DNA from: JBJELF01 sp051879015 | Lineage (GTDB): Bacteria; Bacillota; Clostridia; Lachnospirales; Lachnospiraceae | DNA length: 23,241 nt | NCBI GenBank assembly: GCA_051879015.1 | Contig: JBJELF010000035.1 | Coordinates: 1 to 23,241 of the forward strand | Direction: 5' to 3' | Shown: positions 14,386 through 21,397 of the stretch, piece by piece | Layout: each line of letters begins with the position of its first letter | How positions within the stretch are numbered: the stretch's first letter is position 1 | Notes under the pieces: model-generated | Told to the model about the DNA's origin: nothing | The model's database searches: none | The model's input: only the letters and a program-made list of their open reading frames with translations | Position numbers and translations under genes: made by a program

Positions 14386-16401
14386 TTAATCCTCCTTGAT
14401 TTTATAATATTTTGTATTTGCCTTGAATGCCTCAAAGGCCTTTCCGCCACCCTCGTAGAATTTTCCAAAAAATTCTACAAACTGCAGACGGTTTGTATGA
14501 ACATAGGCACTCAACAAACTTAGTGCCACATTAAAGATATGTCCAATCACAAAGACGATAGTGAACATAATCACACCAAAAATACCGTCTCCAAACATAG
14601 ACGCCATGGTATTAAATACCGAAGCAATAACACCTGTTGCAAGACATAGCGCCAGGAGACGAGAGTAGGATAAAATATCGCTGAGCCAACTGGTTACATT
14701 ATACAGCTCATAGGCACCGAGTGCCAGACGCATAGCTGGATTCTTTTTACGTCTGCCTGCAAATAACAGTAGTCCCAATGCACCGCCAATGGTCAATACC
14801 TTACTCAAAAATACGATAGGAGCAGGAAATACCACCGGTTCTATCGAGAGCATATTGGAGAAAATATCTGTTGGTACAAACAATAAGATTGCTCCAATCA
14901 GCAATGCCATCCAGCAGCCTACACTGACGAATGCCTCCATATATTGCTTATCGCGAATCAACATATAAGCCTTGATTCCCAAACCCACAAACATATGAAC
15001 CAAACCAATGACAACTGAGTACATCAGCAAAAGCATCGGCTCATTTAATGGAGTGAACCACAATGCAGGAAATGCCACATCCACATGGAAGAAGGTAGAA
15101 CCAATTACAGTCACTGCATCGCCAAAGAAGGAACCAAACAACAAGCCCCAAATCAATGTAGATACACCACAGTACATAAACATGGTGAGCATTTTCTTCA
15201 TGCCCTCTTCCATATTGGGAAATTTCTTTACTACAATAAAACAGCCAACTGCCATTAACAATCCATAACCTGCATCGGACAACATCATACCAAACAGCAC
15301 AACATAAAAAATCGACATAATTGGAGTCGGGTCAATCTCACCTTTATGCGGCAAACCAAAGGACTCCACTACTCCCTCCGTTGATGCTGCAAAGGCATTG
15401 TTTTCCAAAATAACAGGGGCTTCCTCCTGATCTGGTACGTCCTCAATCTCAACCAAAATATCATATTGTTCTGTCAGAGATTGTCTTACCTGCTCAGCAC
15501 ACTTTTCTGGAATATATCCCGTAATCAGAAATGTCTTATTAGACTGAATCAGCGTACCTAAAACCTCATATTTCTGAGCACGCATACGGAAATAATCTGA
15601 CAACCGTTTCAGATTTTCCCGTTCGCCTGAAAGGGTAACAATTTTTTGCTCGGTGGATGTAATTTCTTCTTTGCAGTGTTGGATTTCTGCCTGCATTTTT
15701 TCCACCGCATTCTTTGGCACATCATTATAAACCTGCGATGGTCTTGCAAATCCCAATGTGCGCATGACATCTTCCAGCGCTGCCTGCTCCTGTTTCAGAC
15801 ACACAACGGCAACACAGGTTTGGTTTTTATCTGCCCACAGCACATCCAACTCAAACGCTTCCAGCTCTGGGGCTTTCTTGGCCACTGCCTCCAAAATGGC
15901 ATTCTCGGTCCACTCATTTGGAAAACTTCCCACAAAAACAGCCGTCTTTTTCGTACCGGGAGTATCCATTGGAATATCCAAAGAAAGCCATGGCTCCAGA
16001 CCGATAATCTGTGTCTCAAGACGAACAATGGAAGCCTTCGCATCTAAAATTATCTTATTTAATGCCACCAAATCATAAGCGGTATTTAAAATCTGATTGC
16101 GAATCGCCACAGTCTCTTGAATGACTTTGACACCGATAGGCTCTCTGCCTGCTAATGAACTCAACAGTCCTGTTTTTTCCGGTGCATATTCGTCCAACAC
16201 TGCCAAAGCATGATCTGCAACCTGCGCACTTTTATCAAATTGATTGCGTGCCTTGCTGGTATCCATTTTTTGAAAGACTTCATCTTCTTCCATCCCTCGA
16301 TTGATTTCCACCACGCCCCGTACCTGCAGCTGCTCCAATACTGCTTTTCTGTTCTTTTTCAAACCGCAAATATTGATTTTTTTCATTGTCAATACTGCCA
16401 T
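14386..16401 (-). CDS. ntpI: V-type ATPase subunit I (membrane stator, a-subunit type)
   Basis: 671 residues. The N-terminal half (about 1-340) is soluble with coiled coils (for example AEIQHCKEEITSTEQKIVTL) and contacts the peripheral stalks; the C-terminal half has seven or eight membrane helices and forms the ion half-channels next to the NtpK ring. The conserved arginine lies in SYSRLLALCLATGVIA (R581), and a second conserved region is VHTNRLQFVEFF (R638). The ATG at 16401 follows GGAGGGATGTTATA; a second in-frame ATG six codons later (MKKINICGLKKNRKAVLEQL) lies at the family's usual start, so the true start may be either. A repeat-containing gap separates it from ntpF. Confidence 0.95.
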   Translation of the reverse strand: MAVLTMKKINICGLKKNRKAVLEQLQVRGVVEINRGMEEDEVFQKMDTSKARNQFDKSAQVADHALAVLDEYAPEKTGLLSSLAGREPIGVKVIQETVAIRNQILNTAYDLVALNKIILDAKASIVRLETQIIGLEPWLSLDIPMDTPGTKKTAVFVGSFPNEWTENAILEAVAKKAPELEAFELDVLWADKNQTCVAVVCLKQEQAALEDVMRTLGFARPSQVYNDVPKNAVEKMQAEIQHCKEEITSTEQKIVTLSGERENLKRLSDYFRMRAQKYEVLGTLIQSNKTFLITGYIPEKCAEQVRQSLTEQYDILVEIEDVPDQEEAPVILENNAFAASTEGVVESFGLPHKGEIDPTPIMSIFYVVLFGMMLSDAGYGLLMAVGCFIVVKKFPNMEEGMKKMLTMFMYCGVSTLIWGLLFGSFFGDAVTVIGSTFFHVDVAFPALWFTPLNEPMLLLMYSVVIGLVHMFVGLGIKAYMLIRDKQYMEAFVSVGCWMALLIGAILLFVPTDIFSNMLSIEPVVFPAPIVFLSKVLTIGGALGLLLFAGRRKKNPAMRLALGAYELYNVTSWLSDILSYSRLLALCLATGVIASVFNTMASMFGDGIFGVIMFTIVFVIGHIFNVALSLLSAYVHTNRLQFVEFFGKFYEGGGKAFEAFKANTKYYKIKED

Positions 16402-16505
16402 TATAACATCCCTCCTTTCTTTTTAATGACTTAAAATGATTATGAAGGTATCAAGGGGCAAAATATCTTTTGACCCCAACATCATTTGTATAAGGTTTTA
16501 CAACC
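16402..16505 (-). other. ntpF-ntpI intergenic spacer containing a dispersed repeat
   Basis: This 104-base gap is unusually long for the operon, where other gaps are -8 to 62 bases. It holds repeat copy 2 (16447-16483) whose hairpin may act on the message, plus the ntpI ribosome site. Confidence 0.5.
16447..16483. repeat. Interspersed palindromic repeat, copy 2
   Basis: Shares the core CAAAATATCTTTTG (16459-16472) with copy 1 at 3065-3078 and flanking ATCAAGG and CCCCAA-ATC. Here it is the compact form: hairpin arms GGGGCAAAA (16455-16463) and TTTTGACCCC (16468-16477) with a 4-base loop TATC and one bulged A. It lies between ntpF and ntpI, inside a co-transcribed operon. Confidence 0.6.
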
Positions 16506-16814
16506 TCACACAAGCTCAGAGAGAACCAACTGAATTGCTTCTGCTGCCCTTTCCTGTCCTGCCTCCTTTAAGGCACTTGCTTCCTGCTCTGCCTTCTTCT
16601 CCGCCTGACTCATTGCCGTCAAAGCTTCTTCATCTGCTTCTGCTCGTCTGGAGGCTAGCTCCTCCTTTGCAGTCTTGGATGCATAATCCAACAGCTGTTT
16701 TGCATTTACCTTGGCCTGCTGTACAATCGCACTGCTTTGTTCTTCTGCATCTTTGACAATCTGTGCTGCCTTTGCTTCAGTCTGCTTCACTGCATTCATG
16801 GTTTCCTGCAGCAT
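16506..16814 (-). CDS. ntpF: V-type ATPase peripheral-stalk subunit (NtpF / subunit G-H type)
   Basis: 102 residues, an almost continuous coiled coil rich in alanine, glutamate, lysine and glutamine (LQETMNAVKQTEAKAAQIVK and onward), ending in a hydrophobic IQLVLSELV. It pairs with NtpE to form the peripheral stalk. The order ntpF-I-K-E-C-G-A-B-D matches the Enterococcus hirae operon and supports the assignment, since such short coiled coils are hard to assign alone. The ATG at 16814 follows AAAGGTGGTGGTAAT. First gene of the operon. Confidence 0.9.
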   Translation of the reverse strand: MLQETMNAVKQTEAKAAQIVKDAEEQSSAIVQQAKVNAKQLLDYASKTAKEELASRRAEADEEALTAMSQAEKKAEQEASALKEAGQERAAEAIQLVLSELV

Positions 16815-16952
16815 ATTACCACCACCTTTCCATTGGAATATTGTTTGAAAAAAAATCGTAAGATATACCTGTGCAAAAAACTTTTTCGATTCACAAATAT
16901 TGTTGACCTACAAGATTTTTCTTAAACCTCCTCTGAAACACTATACTCCTTT

Positions 16953-16980
16953 ACTGTAAACCAACAGCAAAAATGTACAA
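16953..16980 (-). promoter_or_regulatory. Possible promoter of the V-ATPase operon
   Basis: Minus-strand TTGTAC (16975-16980), 16-base spacer, TACAGT (16953-16958). A second possible -10, TATAGT, lies at 16940-16945. Both are imperfect, so the assignment is weak, but a promoter is needed here because a strong terminator lies just upstream. Confidence 0.4.
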
Positions 16981-16981
16981 A

Positions 16982-17025
16982 GGATGATTCGCCACGGCTC
17001 CGTTGACGGAACAGCGACGATTGTC
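16982..17025. repeat. GC-rich palindromic element between terminator and V-ATPase promoter
   Basis: A 44-base GC-rich patch in AT-rich DNA. The centre TCCGTTGACGGA folds as TCCG / CGGA with a 4-base loop, and outer segments TCGC / GCGA pair around internal loops. It may be a dispersed repeat or a binding site; no T tract follows, so it is not a terminator. Confidence 0.4.
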
Positions 17026-17158
17026 AAAAAAAACGGGAAGCAACTGCTATGCCTTCAGTCAGCTGCTCCCCGTTTATCTTAGTAACCATTTCTCCAAACT
17101 CATCAAGTATCGGACCAAAATCATTACTAATTTCATATCTCAATTTTTCTTCGTCCAT
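17024..17158 (-). other. Possible small transcript or 44-residue ORF, function unknown
   Basis: A minus-strand frame of 44 codons (MDEEKLRYEISNDFGPILDE, then FGEMVTKINGEQLTEGIAVA and SRFF) with acidic, protein-like composition. It lacks a ribosome site, and a promoter pair (17160-17188) lies so close that transcription would begin at or after the ATG. The end of the frame is inside a strong intrinsic terminator. It could therefore be a leaderless small protein, a roughly 125-base small RNA, or the decayed end of a former gene. I do not recognise it. Confidence 0.3.
17026..17073 (-). terminator. Strong intrinsic terminator (minus strand)
   Basis: A 14-base stem with three G-T wobbles, ACGGGGAGCAGCTG pairing with CAGTTGCTTCCCGT on the minus strand (17060-17073 with 17033-17046), a 13-base loop and eight Ts. 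It probably ends the carboxypeptidase transcript and any small transcript starting near 17155. Confidence 0.85.
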
Positions 17159-17159
17159 T

Positions 17160-17188
17160 ATCGTAACACAAATTTTCCAACTACGCAA
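17160..17188 (-). promoter_or_regulatory. Promoter-like pair upstream of the 17026-17073 terminator
   Basis: Minus-strand TTGCGT (17183-17188), 17-base spacer, TACGAT (17160-17165). With the terminator it would define an RNA of about 125 bases. Confidence 0.4.
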
Positions 17189-17241
17189 GATTTTTTTTGT
17201 TTTAAATTTAGGACAATTTTTTCATTTTGTGTAAATATTTA

Positions 17242-18108
17242 CTATAAAAGTATCGTCACCCAGTAACCATTCATATTGTCTGGCGAAACCACTGCACTTT
17301 CAAATTTAACAGGTACCTTCAAACTTTCCTCTGTCCATCTGCCAATCCAGTAATCTCCATACTGATACCACTCATTTTCTTCAAAATAGCCCACATATTC
17401 TTCCAACGTAAGACGATTGTCCATAATAATTTCCGCATGGGGCAATCCTACATAACGAATATGCCAGGGCTCATAGCCGATTCCTGTCTCTTTCTCCCCA
17501 TAGTAGGGATAACGAATAATAAAGCCAAATTTACCACAATACTCATTAACAAATTGTCCTACCTCATGCTTGATAAAGCCACTGCCTGCATAATTTTTTA
17601 CATAGACATCCAAGCCTAATCCCTGCTGATGTTCACTGGCTCCCACCATCGTAGCCACATCACCTTGTTGTTCCACCTGCTCCTGTTGTTCTTGCTCAGA
17701 ACGATACGCACTCCGGATATATAGCTTTTCACCAAATTCGTCTTTAATATATTGGGAAAGCTCTCCATAGGCATCCACAACACATTCATTCATGTATACA
17801 CCACTGTCTTTGTACTCCTGCACCAGAGGAGCATATTCACTAGAAATCAAATGAGTACGATTAATCAGCATCATGGACTGATTATAGACTACATTTTCTT
17901 CCTCCATCCAATCATGGATAGTGACCATTCGCAGCTGCTCTGCCTCATCTGAAATTTTCTTTGGCATTTCTCCCCCATCCAAATGACTGATCGTATCCTT
18001 CACCAAAAAGCTCCACTGTGGAAAACACCGATTGATTACACATAAAACTCCAACACAGGCAAAAATGACGGTCAGCATAAAAATTCCATGTTTTAATCTC
18101 ATTTTCAT
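17242..18108 (-). CDS. VanY-like D-alanyl-D-alanine carboxypeptidase (M15 family), membrane-anchored
   Basis: 288 residues. An extracytoplasmic zinc peptidase that trims the terminal D-alanine from cell-wall precursors. One N-terminal hydrophobic segment (about 8-25, GIFMLTVIFACVGVLCVI) acts as signal anchor. The M15B motifs are complete: YIRSAYRS (130-137), SEHQQGLGLDV with S158, H160 and D167, and EPWHIRYVG with E213 and H216 (catalytic glutamate and the last zinc ligand). The ATG follows AAGGAGATAAAGAACT and a near-perfect promoter (18167-18195) lies 59 bases upstream. Divergent from the metallophosphoesterase gene. Alone, without vanHAX or vanRS nearby, it is most likely a housekeeping wall enzyme rather than a resistance gene. 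Confidence 0.92.
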   Translation of the reverse strand: MKMRLKHGIFMLTVIFACVGVLCVINRCFPQWSFLVKDTISHLDGGEMPKKISDEAEQLRMVTIHDWMEEENVVYNQSMMLINRTHLISSEYAPLVQEYKDSGVYMNECVVDAYGELSQYIKDEFGEKLYIRSAYRSEQEQQEQVEQQGDVATMVGASEHQQGLGLDVYVKNYAGSGFIKHEVGQFVNEYCGKFGFIIRYPYYGEKETGIGYEPWHIRYVGLPHAEIIMDNRLTLEEYVGYFEENEWYQYGDYWIGRWTEESLKVPVKFESAVVSPDNMNGYWVTILL

Positions 18109-18166
18109 AGTTCTTTATCTCCTTCTTATGATATAACTGTACTATTTCATCTAATACACTTATATC

Positions 18167-18195
18167 ATCATAACAAAATCAAACGCAGTTGTCAA
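18167..18195 (-). promoter_or_regulatory. Promoter of the carboxypeptidase gene
   Basis: Minus-strand TTGACA (18190-18195), 17-base spacer, TATGAT (18167-18172). Consensus -35 with one mismatch in the -10. Confidence 0.85.
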
Positions 18196-18229
18196 GCAAT
18201 TATCTTCCATTTCATTTTAAAAGAACTTC

Positions 18230-18258
18230 TTGACGTGATGCTATTTTCAGACTAATAT
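18230..18258 (+). promoter_or_regulatory. Promoter of the metallophosphoesterase gene
   Basis: Plus-strand TTGACG (18230-18235), 17-base spacer, TAATAT (18253-18258). The two divergent -35 boxes are 34 bases apart. Confidence 0.75.
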
Positions 18259-18281
18259 AATTGGAGAAAGGAAGGTTTTTT

Positions 18282-19490
18282 ATGAATCGTGCAATTTATT
18301 TTAGTGTGTATTTTATATTAAATTTTTATATCATATGGCGTACCTATTTCTGGGCAGATCACTGCTTTTCACAGACACCGCTTCAAACCGTTCATATTAT
18401 CTACGCTGTTACCTGGATGGCCTTTGCATGCAGTCTAATTCTTTCCCATTTTTTGCAGCATCGCATCAAATGGCGTAAACTACATATTTTTTCTTCTTAT
18501 TATTTTGGAGTATTTTTTTACGCTATTTTTTATCTGCTCCTCTCAGATATTGCCATGCTCATTTGTGTGTTTTTTGGACTGCTGCCCTTTTCGTTTTTCT
18601 TAGAAATACCCGTTGCCCGCGGTATTGGAATGGCCAATTTGACTCTCATCCTTTTGACAAGCATCTACGGCTCCATCCATGTCCGTGTACTAAAACTAGT
18701 CAAAAACAATATATTCATTCATAAAAGCTGGCAGGCACCATCACTAAAAATTGCCCTTGTTGCTGACTTTCACCTTGGCTACAACATCGGAGTAAAGGAA
18801 ATAGAACGTATGGTTTCCCATATCAACAAGGAAAACGTAGATTTAGTCTGCATTGTAGGCGATATTTTTGACAACAATTTTTCTGCCATTAAAAATCCAA
18901 AGAAAGTGGCGGGAGCACTTAGAAAACTAAATGCCACTTATGGAGTTTATGGCTGTTGGGGCAATCATGATGTGGAGGAAATGCGCTTTGCTGGCTTCTG
19001 TGTACAGGACAAGCATCAATCCTTCCGCACACCAGAAATGGAACATTTTATGAAAAAGAGTCATGTGACTATGCTAGCCGATGAAGTTGTCACCATTGCT
19101 GATAATAGCATTTACATAATAGGAAGAAAAGATTCTGAAAGAGCAGGAGATGGTACCCGAAATCGTCTTTCTTTGGAAGACTTGATGACAGGAGTGTCAA
19201 AGGACAAACCAATTATTGTCCTAGATCATTCTCCTAAAACTTTAGACGAAGAAGAAAAACTGGAGGTGGACTTAGTATTGTCCGGTCATACTCATAAAGG
19301 GCAATTCTTCCCCATGAACTACACCAATTTTTTAGTATTTCACAAAAATCATTATGGAATAATTACTCATGGAAAAACCACCAGTGCTGTCACCTCCGGC
19401 ATCGGCGTATACGGTCCCAAAATGCGTGTGGGAAGTGATTCGGAGATTATGATACTAAATGTTTCCTTTTGTGACACTTCCCATGCCTAA
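18282..19490 (+). CDS. Membrane-anchored calcineurin-like metallophosphoesterase
   Basis: 402 residues. Four or five hydrophobic segments in the first 135 residues (for example YFSVYFILNFYIIW, VHIIYAVTWMAFACSLIL, VFFYAIFYLLLSDIAMLICV) anchor a cytoplasmic-type phosphoesterase domain. The metal motifs are in order: ADFHLGY (D162, H164), GDIFDNN (D194, where GDxxD is usual), WGNHDVEE (N228, H229) and SGHTHKGQ (H336, H338). This is the YkuE/YaeI-like architecture; relatives act on lipid or nucleotide phosphates in the envelope, but the substrate is unknown. The ATG at 18282-18284 follows AAAGGAAGG; a TTG seven codons earlier overlaps the ribosome site. Own promoter at 18230-18258. Confidence 0.88.
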   Translation: MNRAIYFSVYFILNFYIIWRTYFWADHCFSQTPLQTVHIIYAVTWMAFACSLILSHFLQHRIKWRKLHIFSSYYFGVFFYAIFYLLLSDIAMLICVFFGLLPFSFFLEIPVARGIGMANLTLILLTSIYGSIHVRVLKLVKNNIFIHKSWQAPSLKIALVADFHLGYNIGVKEIERMVSHINKENVDLVCIVGDIFDNNFSAIKNPKKVAGALRKLNATYGVYGCWGNHDVEEMRFAGFCVQDKHQSFRTPEMEHFMKKSHVTMLADEVVTIADNSIYIIGRKDSERAGDGTRNRLSLEDLMTGVSKDKPIIVLDHSPKTLDEEEKLEVDLVLSGHTHKGQFFPMNYTNFLVFHKNHYGIITHGKTTSAVTSGIGVYGPKMRVGSDSEIMILNVSFCDTSHA

Positions 19491-19528
19491 AGACAGTTCA
19501 CATTTTATCAAATTTCTGCTATTTTCGC

Positions 19529-19556
19529 TTGCATTTTTTTTCATTTGTATTATAAT
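19529..19556 (+). promoter_or_regulatory. Promoter of the thiamine operon
   Basis: Plus-strand TTGCAT (19529-19534), 16-base spacer, TATAAT (19551-19556). Transcription is expected to start near 19563, right at the first base-paired stem of the riboswitch. Confidence 0.8.
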
Positions 19557-19561
19557 GGAGC

Positions 19562-19659
19562 GTGACGACGGGGAGGTCATGAAATTGGCCTGAGAGTAAG
19601 CTGTATTGCTTAGACCCATAACCTGATTTGGATAATGCCAACGTAGGAATATATGTCAC
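19562..19659 (+). promoter_or_regulatory. TPP (thiamine pyrophosphate) riboswitch aptamer
   Basis: The conserved TPP aptamer elements are all visible: GACGGGGAG (19564-19572), CTGAGA (19590-19595, pyrimidine-binding side), ACCTGATTTGGATAATGCCA (19621-19640) and ACGTAGGAA (19641-19649). The closing stem P1 is GTGAC (19562-19566) with GTCAC (19655-19659). It precedes thiE-thiD-cytX-thiW, the expected target set. Ligand binding should favour the downstream terminator (19772-19801). Confidence 0.95.
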
Positions 19660-19707
19660 ACCAATCAAGTGTATTTCATATGTTTTATTGCAGAATTTTA
19701 AGGTGCG

Positions 19708-19783
19708 GATGGATGCTGTTTTTGATAAAAGAGCAATGCAACTGTACTTCCTTAAAACTTTGTATTTTTGCGTGCAATCCATC
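19708..19783 (+). promoter_or_regulatory. Antiterminator of the TPP riboswitch expression platform
   Basis: GATGGATGC (19708-19716) can pair with GCAATCCATC (19774-19783), nine pairs with one bulged A. This would break the 5' arm of the terminator at 19772-19780 and so allow read-through when TPP is absent. The pairing is seen in the sequence; the switch logic is inferred. Confidence 0.6.
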
Positions 19784-19801
19784 ATCGGATTGCACTTTTT
19801 T
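19772..19801 (+). terminator. Riboswitch-controlled intrinsic terminator before thiE
   Basis: A perfect 9-base stem, GTGCAATCC (19772-19780) and GGATTGCAC (19787-19795), a 6-base loop and six Ts (19796-19801). It lies between the TPP aptamer and thiE. Confidence 0.9.
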
Positions 19802-19852
19802 ATGGTTTCCATCCATTCCATCAGTTAAATAATTCAGAAAGGAGGAAATTTC

Positions 19853-20491
19853 ATGCTATTGTATGCGGTCACAGATCGTAGTTGGTTAAACGGCGATACG
19901 CTTGCTTCTCAAGTGGAACAAGCCATCAAAGGCGGCGTCAATATCGTGCAGCTTCGCGAAAAAAATTTGACAGGGGAAGCTCTAAAGCAGGAGGCCTTAC
20001 AAATGCAGGCGGTCTGTAAGCAGTATCATGTACCTTTTTTGATTGACGATGATGTCATGCTTGCGAAAGAAATTGATGCAGATGGAGTTCATATCGGTCA
20101 AAACGATATGGACTTAAAAACAGCACGGCAGTTACTTGGTCCAGACAAAATTATTGGAGTCACTGCTAAAACAGTGGAACAGGCAAAGCAAGCGGAAGCC
20201 GGCGGCGCCAATTATCTTGGAAGTGGTGCGGTATTTCATACCGATACCAAAACGGATACAAAACCTCTCTCCCACGATATCTTTCAGCAAATTTGTGAAT
20301 CGGTATCCATTCCAGTGGTTGCAATTGGAGGTATTCATGCCAACAATGTACTTCAACTGACCGGTCGCAAATTAAGTGGTATCGCAGTTGTCAGCGGTAT
20401 TTTTGCTCAGCCAGATATTACAAAAGCAGCACAGCAGCTTCATGCCTTGTTGAGCACAATTGTCACGGAAGAAAAAGAATCCATCTTCTGA
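19853..20491 (+). CDS. thiE: Thiamine-phosphate synthase
   Basis: 212 residues, the normal length. It joins hydroxymethylpyrimidine diphosphate with thiazole phosphate to give thiamine phosphate. TIM-barrel motifs: QLREKNLTGE (33-42, pyrophosphate arginine), FLIDDDVMLA (62-71), DADGVHIGQNDMD (75-87), GVTAKT (102-107), GANYLGSGAVFHTDTK (118-133) and AIGGIHANN (157-165). ATG follows AAAGGAGGAAATTTC. First gene after the TPP riboswitch. No missing catalytic residues seen. Confidence 0.97.
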   Translation: MLLYAVTDRSWLNGDTLASQVEQAIKGGVNIVQLREKNLTGEALKQEALQMQAVCKQYHVPFLIDDDVMLAKEIDADGVHIGQNDMDLKTARQLLGPDKIIGVTAKTVEQAKQAEAGGANYLGSGAVFHTDTKTDTKPLSHDIFQQICESVSIPVVAIGGIHANNVLQLTGRKLSGIAVVSGIFAQPDITKAAQQLHALLSTIVTEEKESIF

Positions 20492-20593
20492 TTCTTCTCT
20501 GCCACATCTATCACATTTTCTATCACAGCGGTAAATTGGGGGCACCACCTTAGATCGCTATATAAAATTAATGCAACGTATAGGAGGATTATT

Positions 20594-21385
20594 ATGAATA
20601 CAGCATTAACAATCGCTGGAAGTGATTCCAGTGGAGGCGCCGGCATCCAGGCAGATATCAAGACTATGACCGCCAATGGCGTATACGCCATGAGCGCCAT
20701 CACAGCTCTTACTGCACAAAATACGACCGGCGTAACCGATATTATGGAAGTAACACCTCATTTTTTAGAGGCCCAATTAGATTGTATTTTTACCGACATC
20801 TACCCGGATGCGATAAAGACGGGCATGGTCTCTTCTAGCGCATTGATTCATGTCATTGCAGAAAAATTGAAGGAATACCATGCAAAGAACATTGTTGTTG
20901 ACCCTGTTATGGTGGCCACCAGCGGAGCAAAGCTCATCAGCGATGAGGCCATCGAAACCCTGAAAACGGAACTGTTACCTCTCGCCACCGTGATTACCCC
21001 AAATATTCCTGAGGCGGAAGTATTGTCTGGCATGAGCATTCGCAATGCGGATGACATGATTGCCGCAGCCAAGTTTATCAACGAAACCTATGGCTGTGCC
21101 GTACTGTGCAAGGGCGGACATCAGACCAATGATGCCAACGATTTGCTTTATGACAATGGAACGGCTCATTGGTTCTTCGGCAGACGTATCAACAACTCCA
21201 ACACGCACGGGACTGGATGTACGCTTTCCAGTGCCATCGCCTCCAACTTAGCCAAGGGATATGAACTGACTCTGTCCATTGGAAAAGCAAAAAATTATAT
21301 TTCCGGTGCATTAGCAGCTATGCTTGACTTAGGTAAGGGCAGTGGTCCAATGAACCATGCCTTCCGCATCGATGGAAATTTTTAA
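20594..21385 (+). CDS. thiD: Hydroxymethylpyrimidine / phosphomethylpyrimidine kinase
   Basis: 263 residues. It phosphorylates 4-amino-5-hydroxymethyl-2-methylpyrimidine twice to give the diphosphate that ThiE uses. It has the ribokinase-like start TIAGSDSSGGAGIQADIKT (6-24), VVDPVMVATSG (101-111), and the phosphate-binding loop NTHGTGCTLSSA (203-214, with C209). ATG follows AGGAGGATTATT, 102 bases after thiE; no terminator is visible in that gap, so they should be one transcript. Confidence 0.97.
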   Translation: MNTALTIAGSDSSGGAGIQADIKTMTANGVYAMSAITALTAQNTTGVTDIMEVTPHFLEAQLDCIFTDIYPDAIKTGMVSSSALIHVIAEKLKEYHAKNIVVDPVMVATSGAKLISDEAIETLKTELLPLATVITPNIPEAEVLSGMSIRNADDMIAAAKFINETYGCAVLCKGGHQTNDANDLLYDNGTAHWFFGRRINNSNTHGTGCTLSSAIASNLAKGYELTLSIGKAKNYISGALAAMLDLGKGSGPMNHAFRIDGNF

Positions 21386-21397
21386 GGAGGTCGACCC

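Larger units (their letters stand above)
16815..17241. other. Intergenic region upstream of the V-ATPase operon
   Basis: This 427-base gene-free stretch holds, from right to left on the minus strand: the 3' end region of the carboxypeptidase gene, a promoter-like pair (17160-17188) with a 44-codon ORF or small transcript (17024-17158), a strong terminator (17026-17073), a GC-rich palindromic element (16982-17025), a possible V-ATPase promoter (16953-16980) and about 130 bases of AT-rich leader. A GGAGG (near 16927-16931) in the leader is not followed by a usable start. Confidence 0.55.

Noticed and set aside
17242..18108. VanY-type vancomycin resistance gene
   Set aside because: The peptidase motifs fit, but no vanA/B ligase, vanH, vanX or two-component system is nearby, so a general wall carboxypeptidase is the better call.
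19519..19821. A 100-codon minus-strand frame opposite the TPP riboswitch
   Set aside because: It is antisense to the riboswitch and its terminator, with no plausible start signal.
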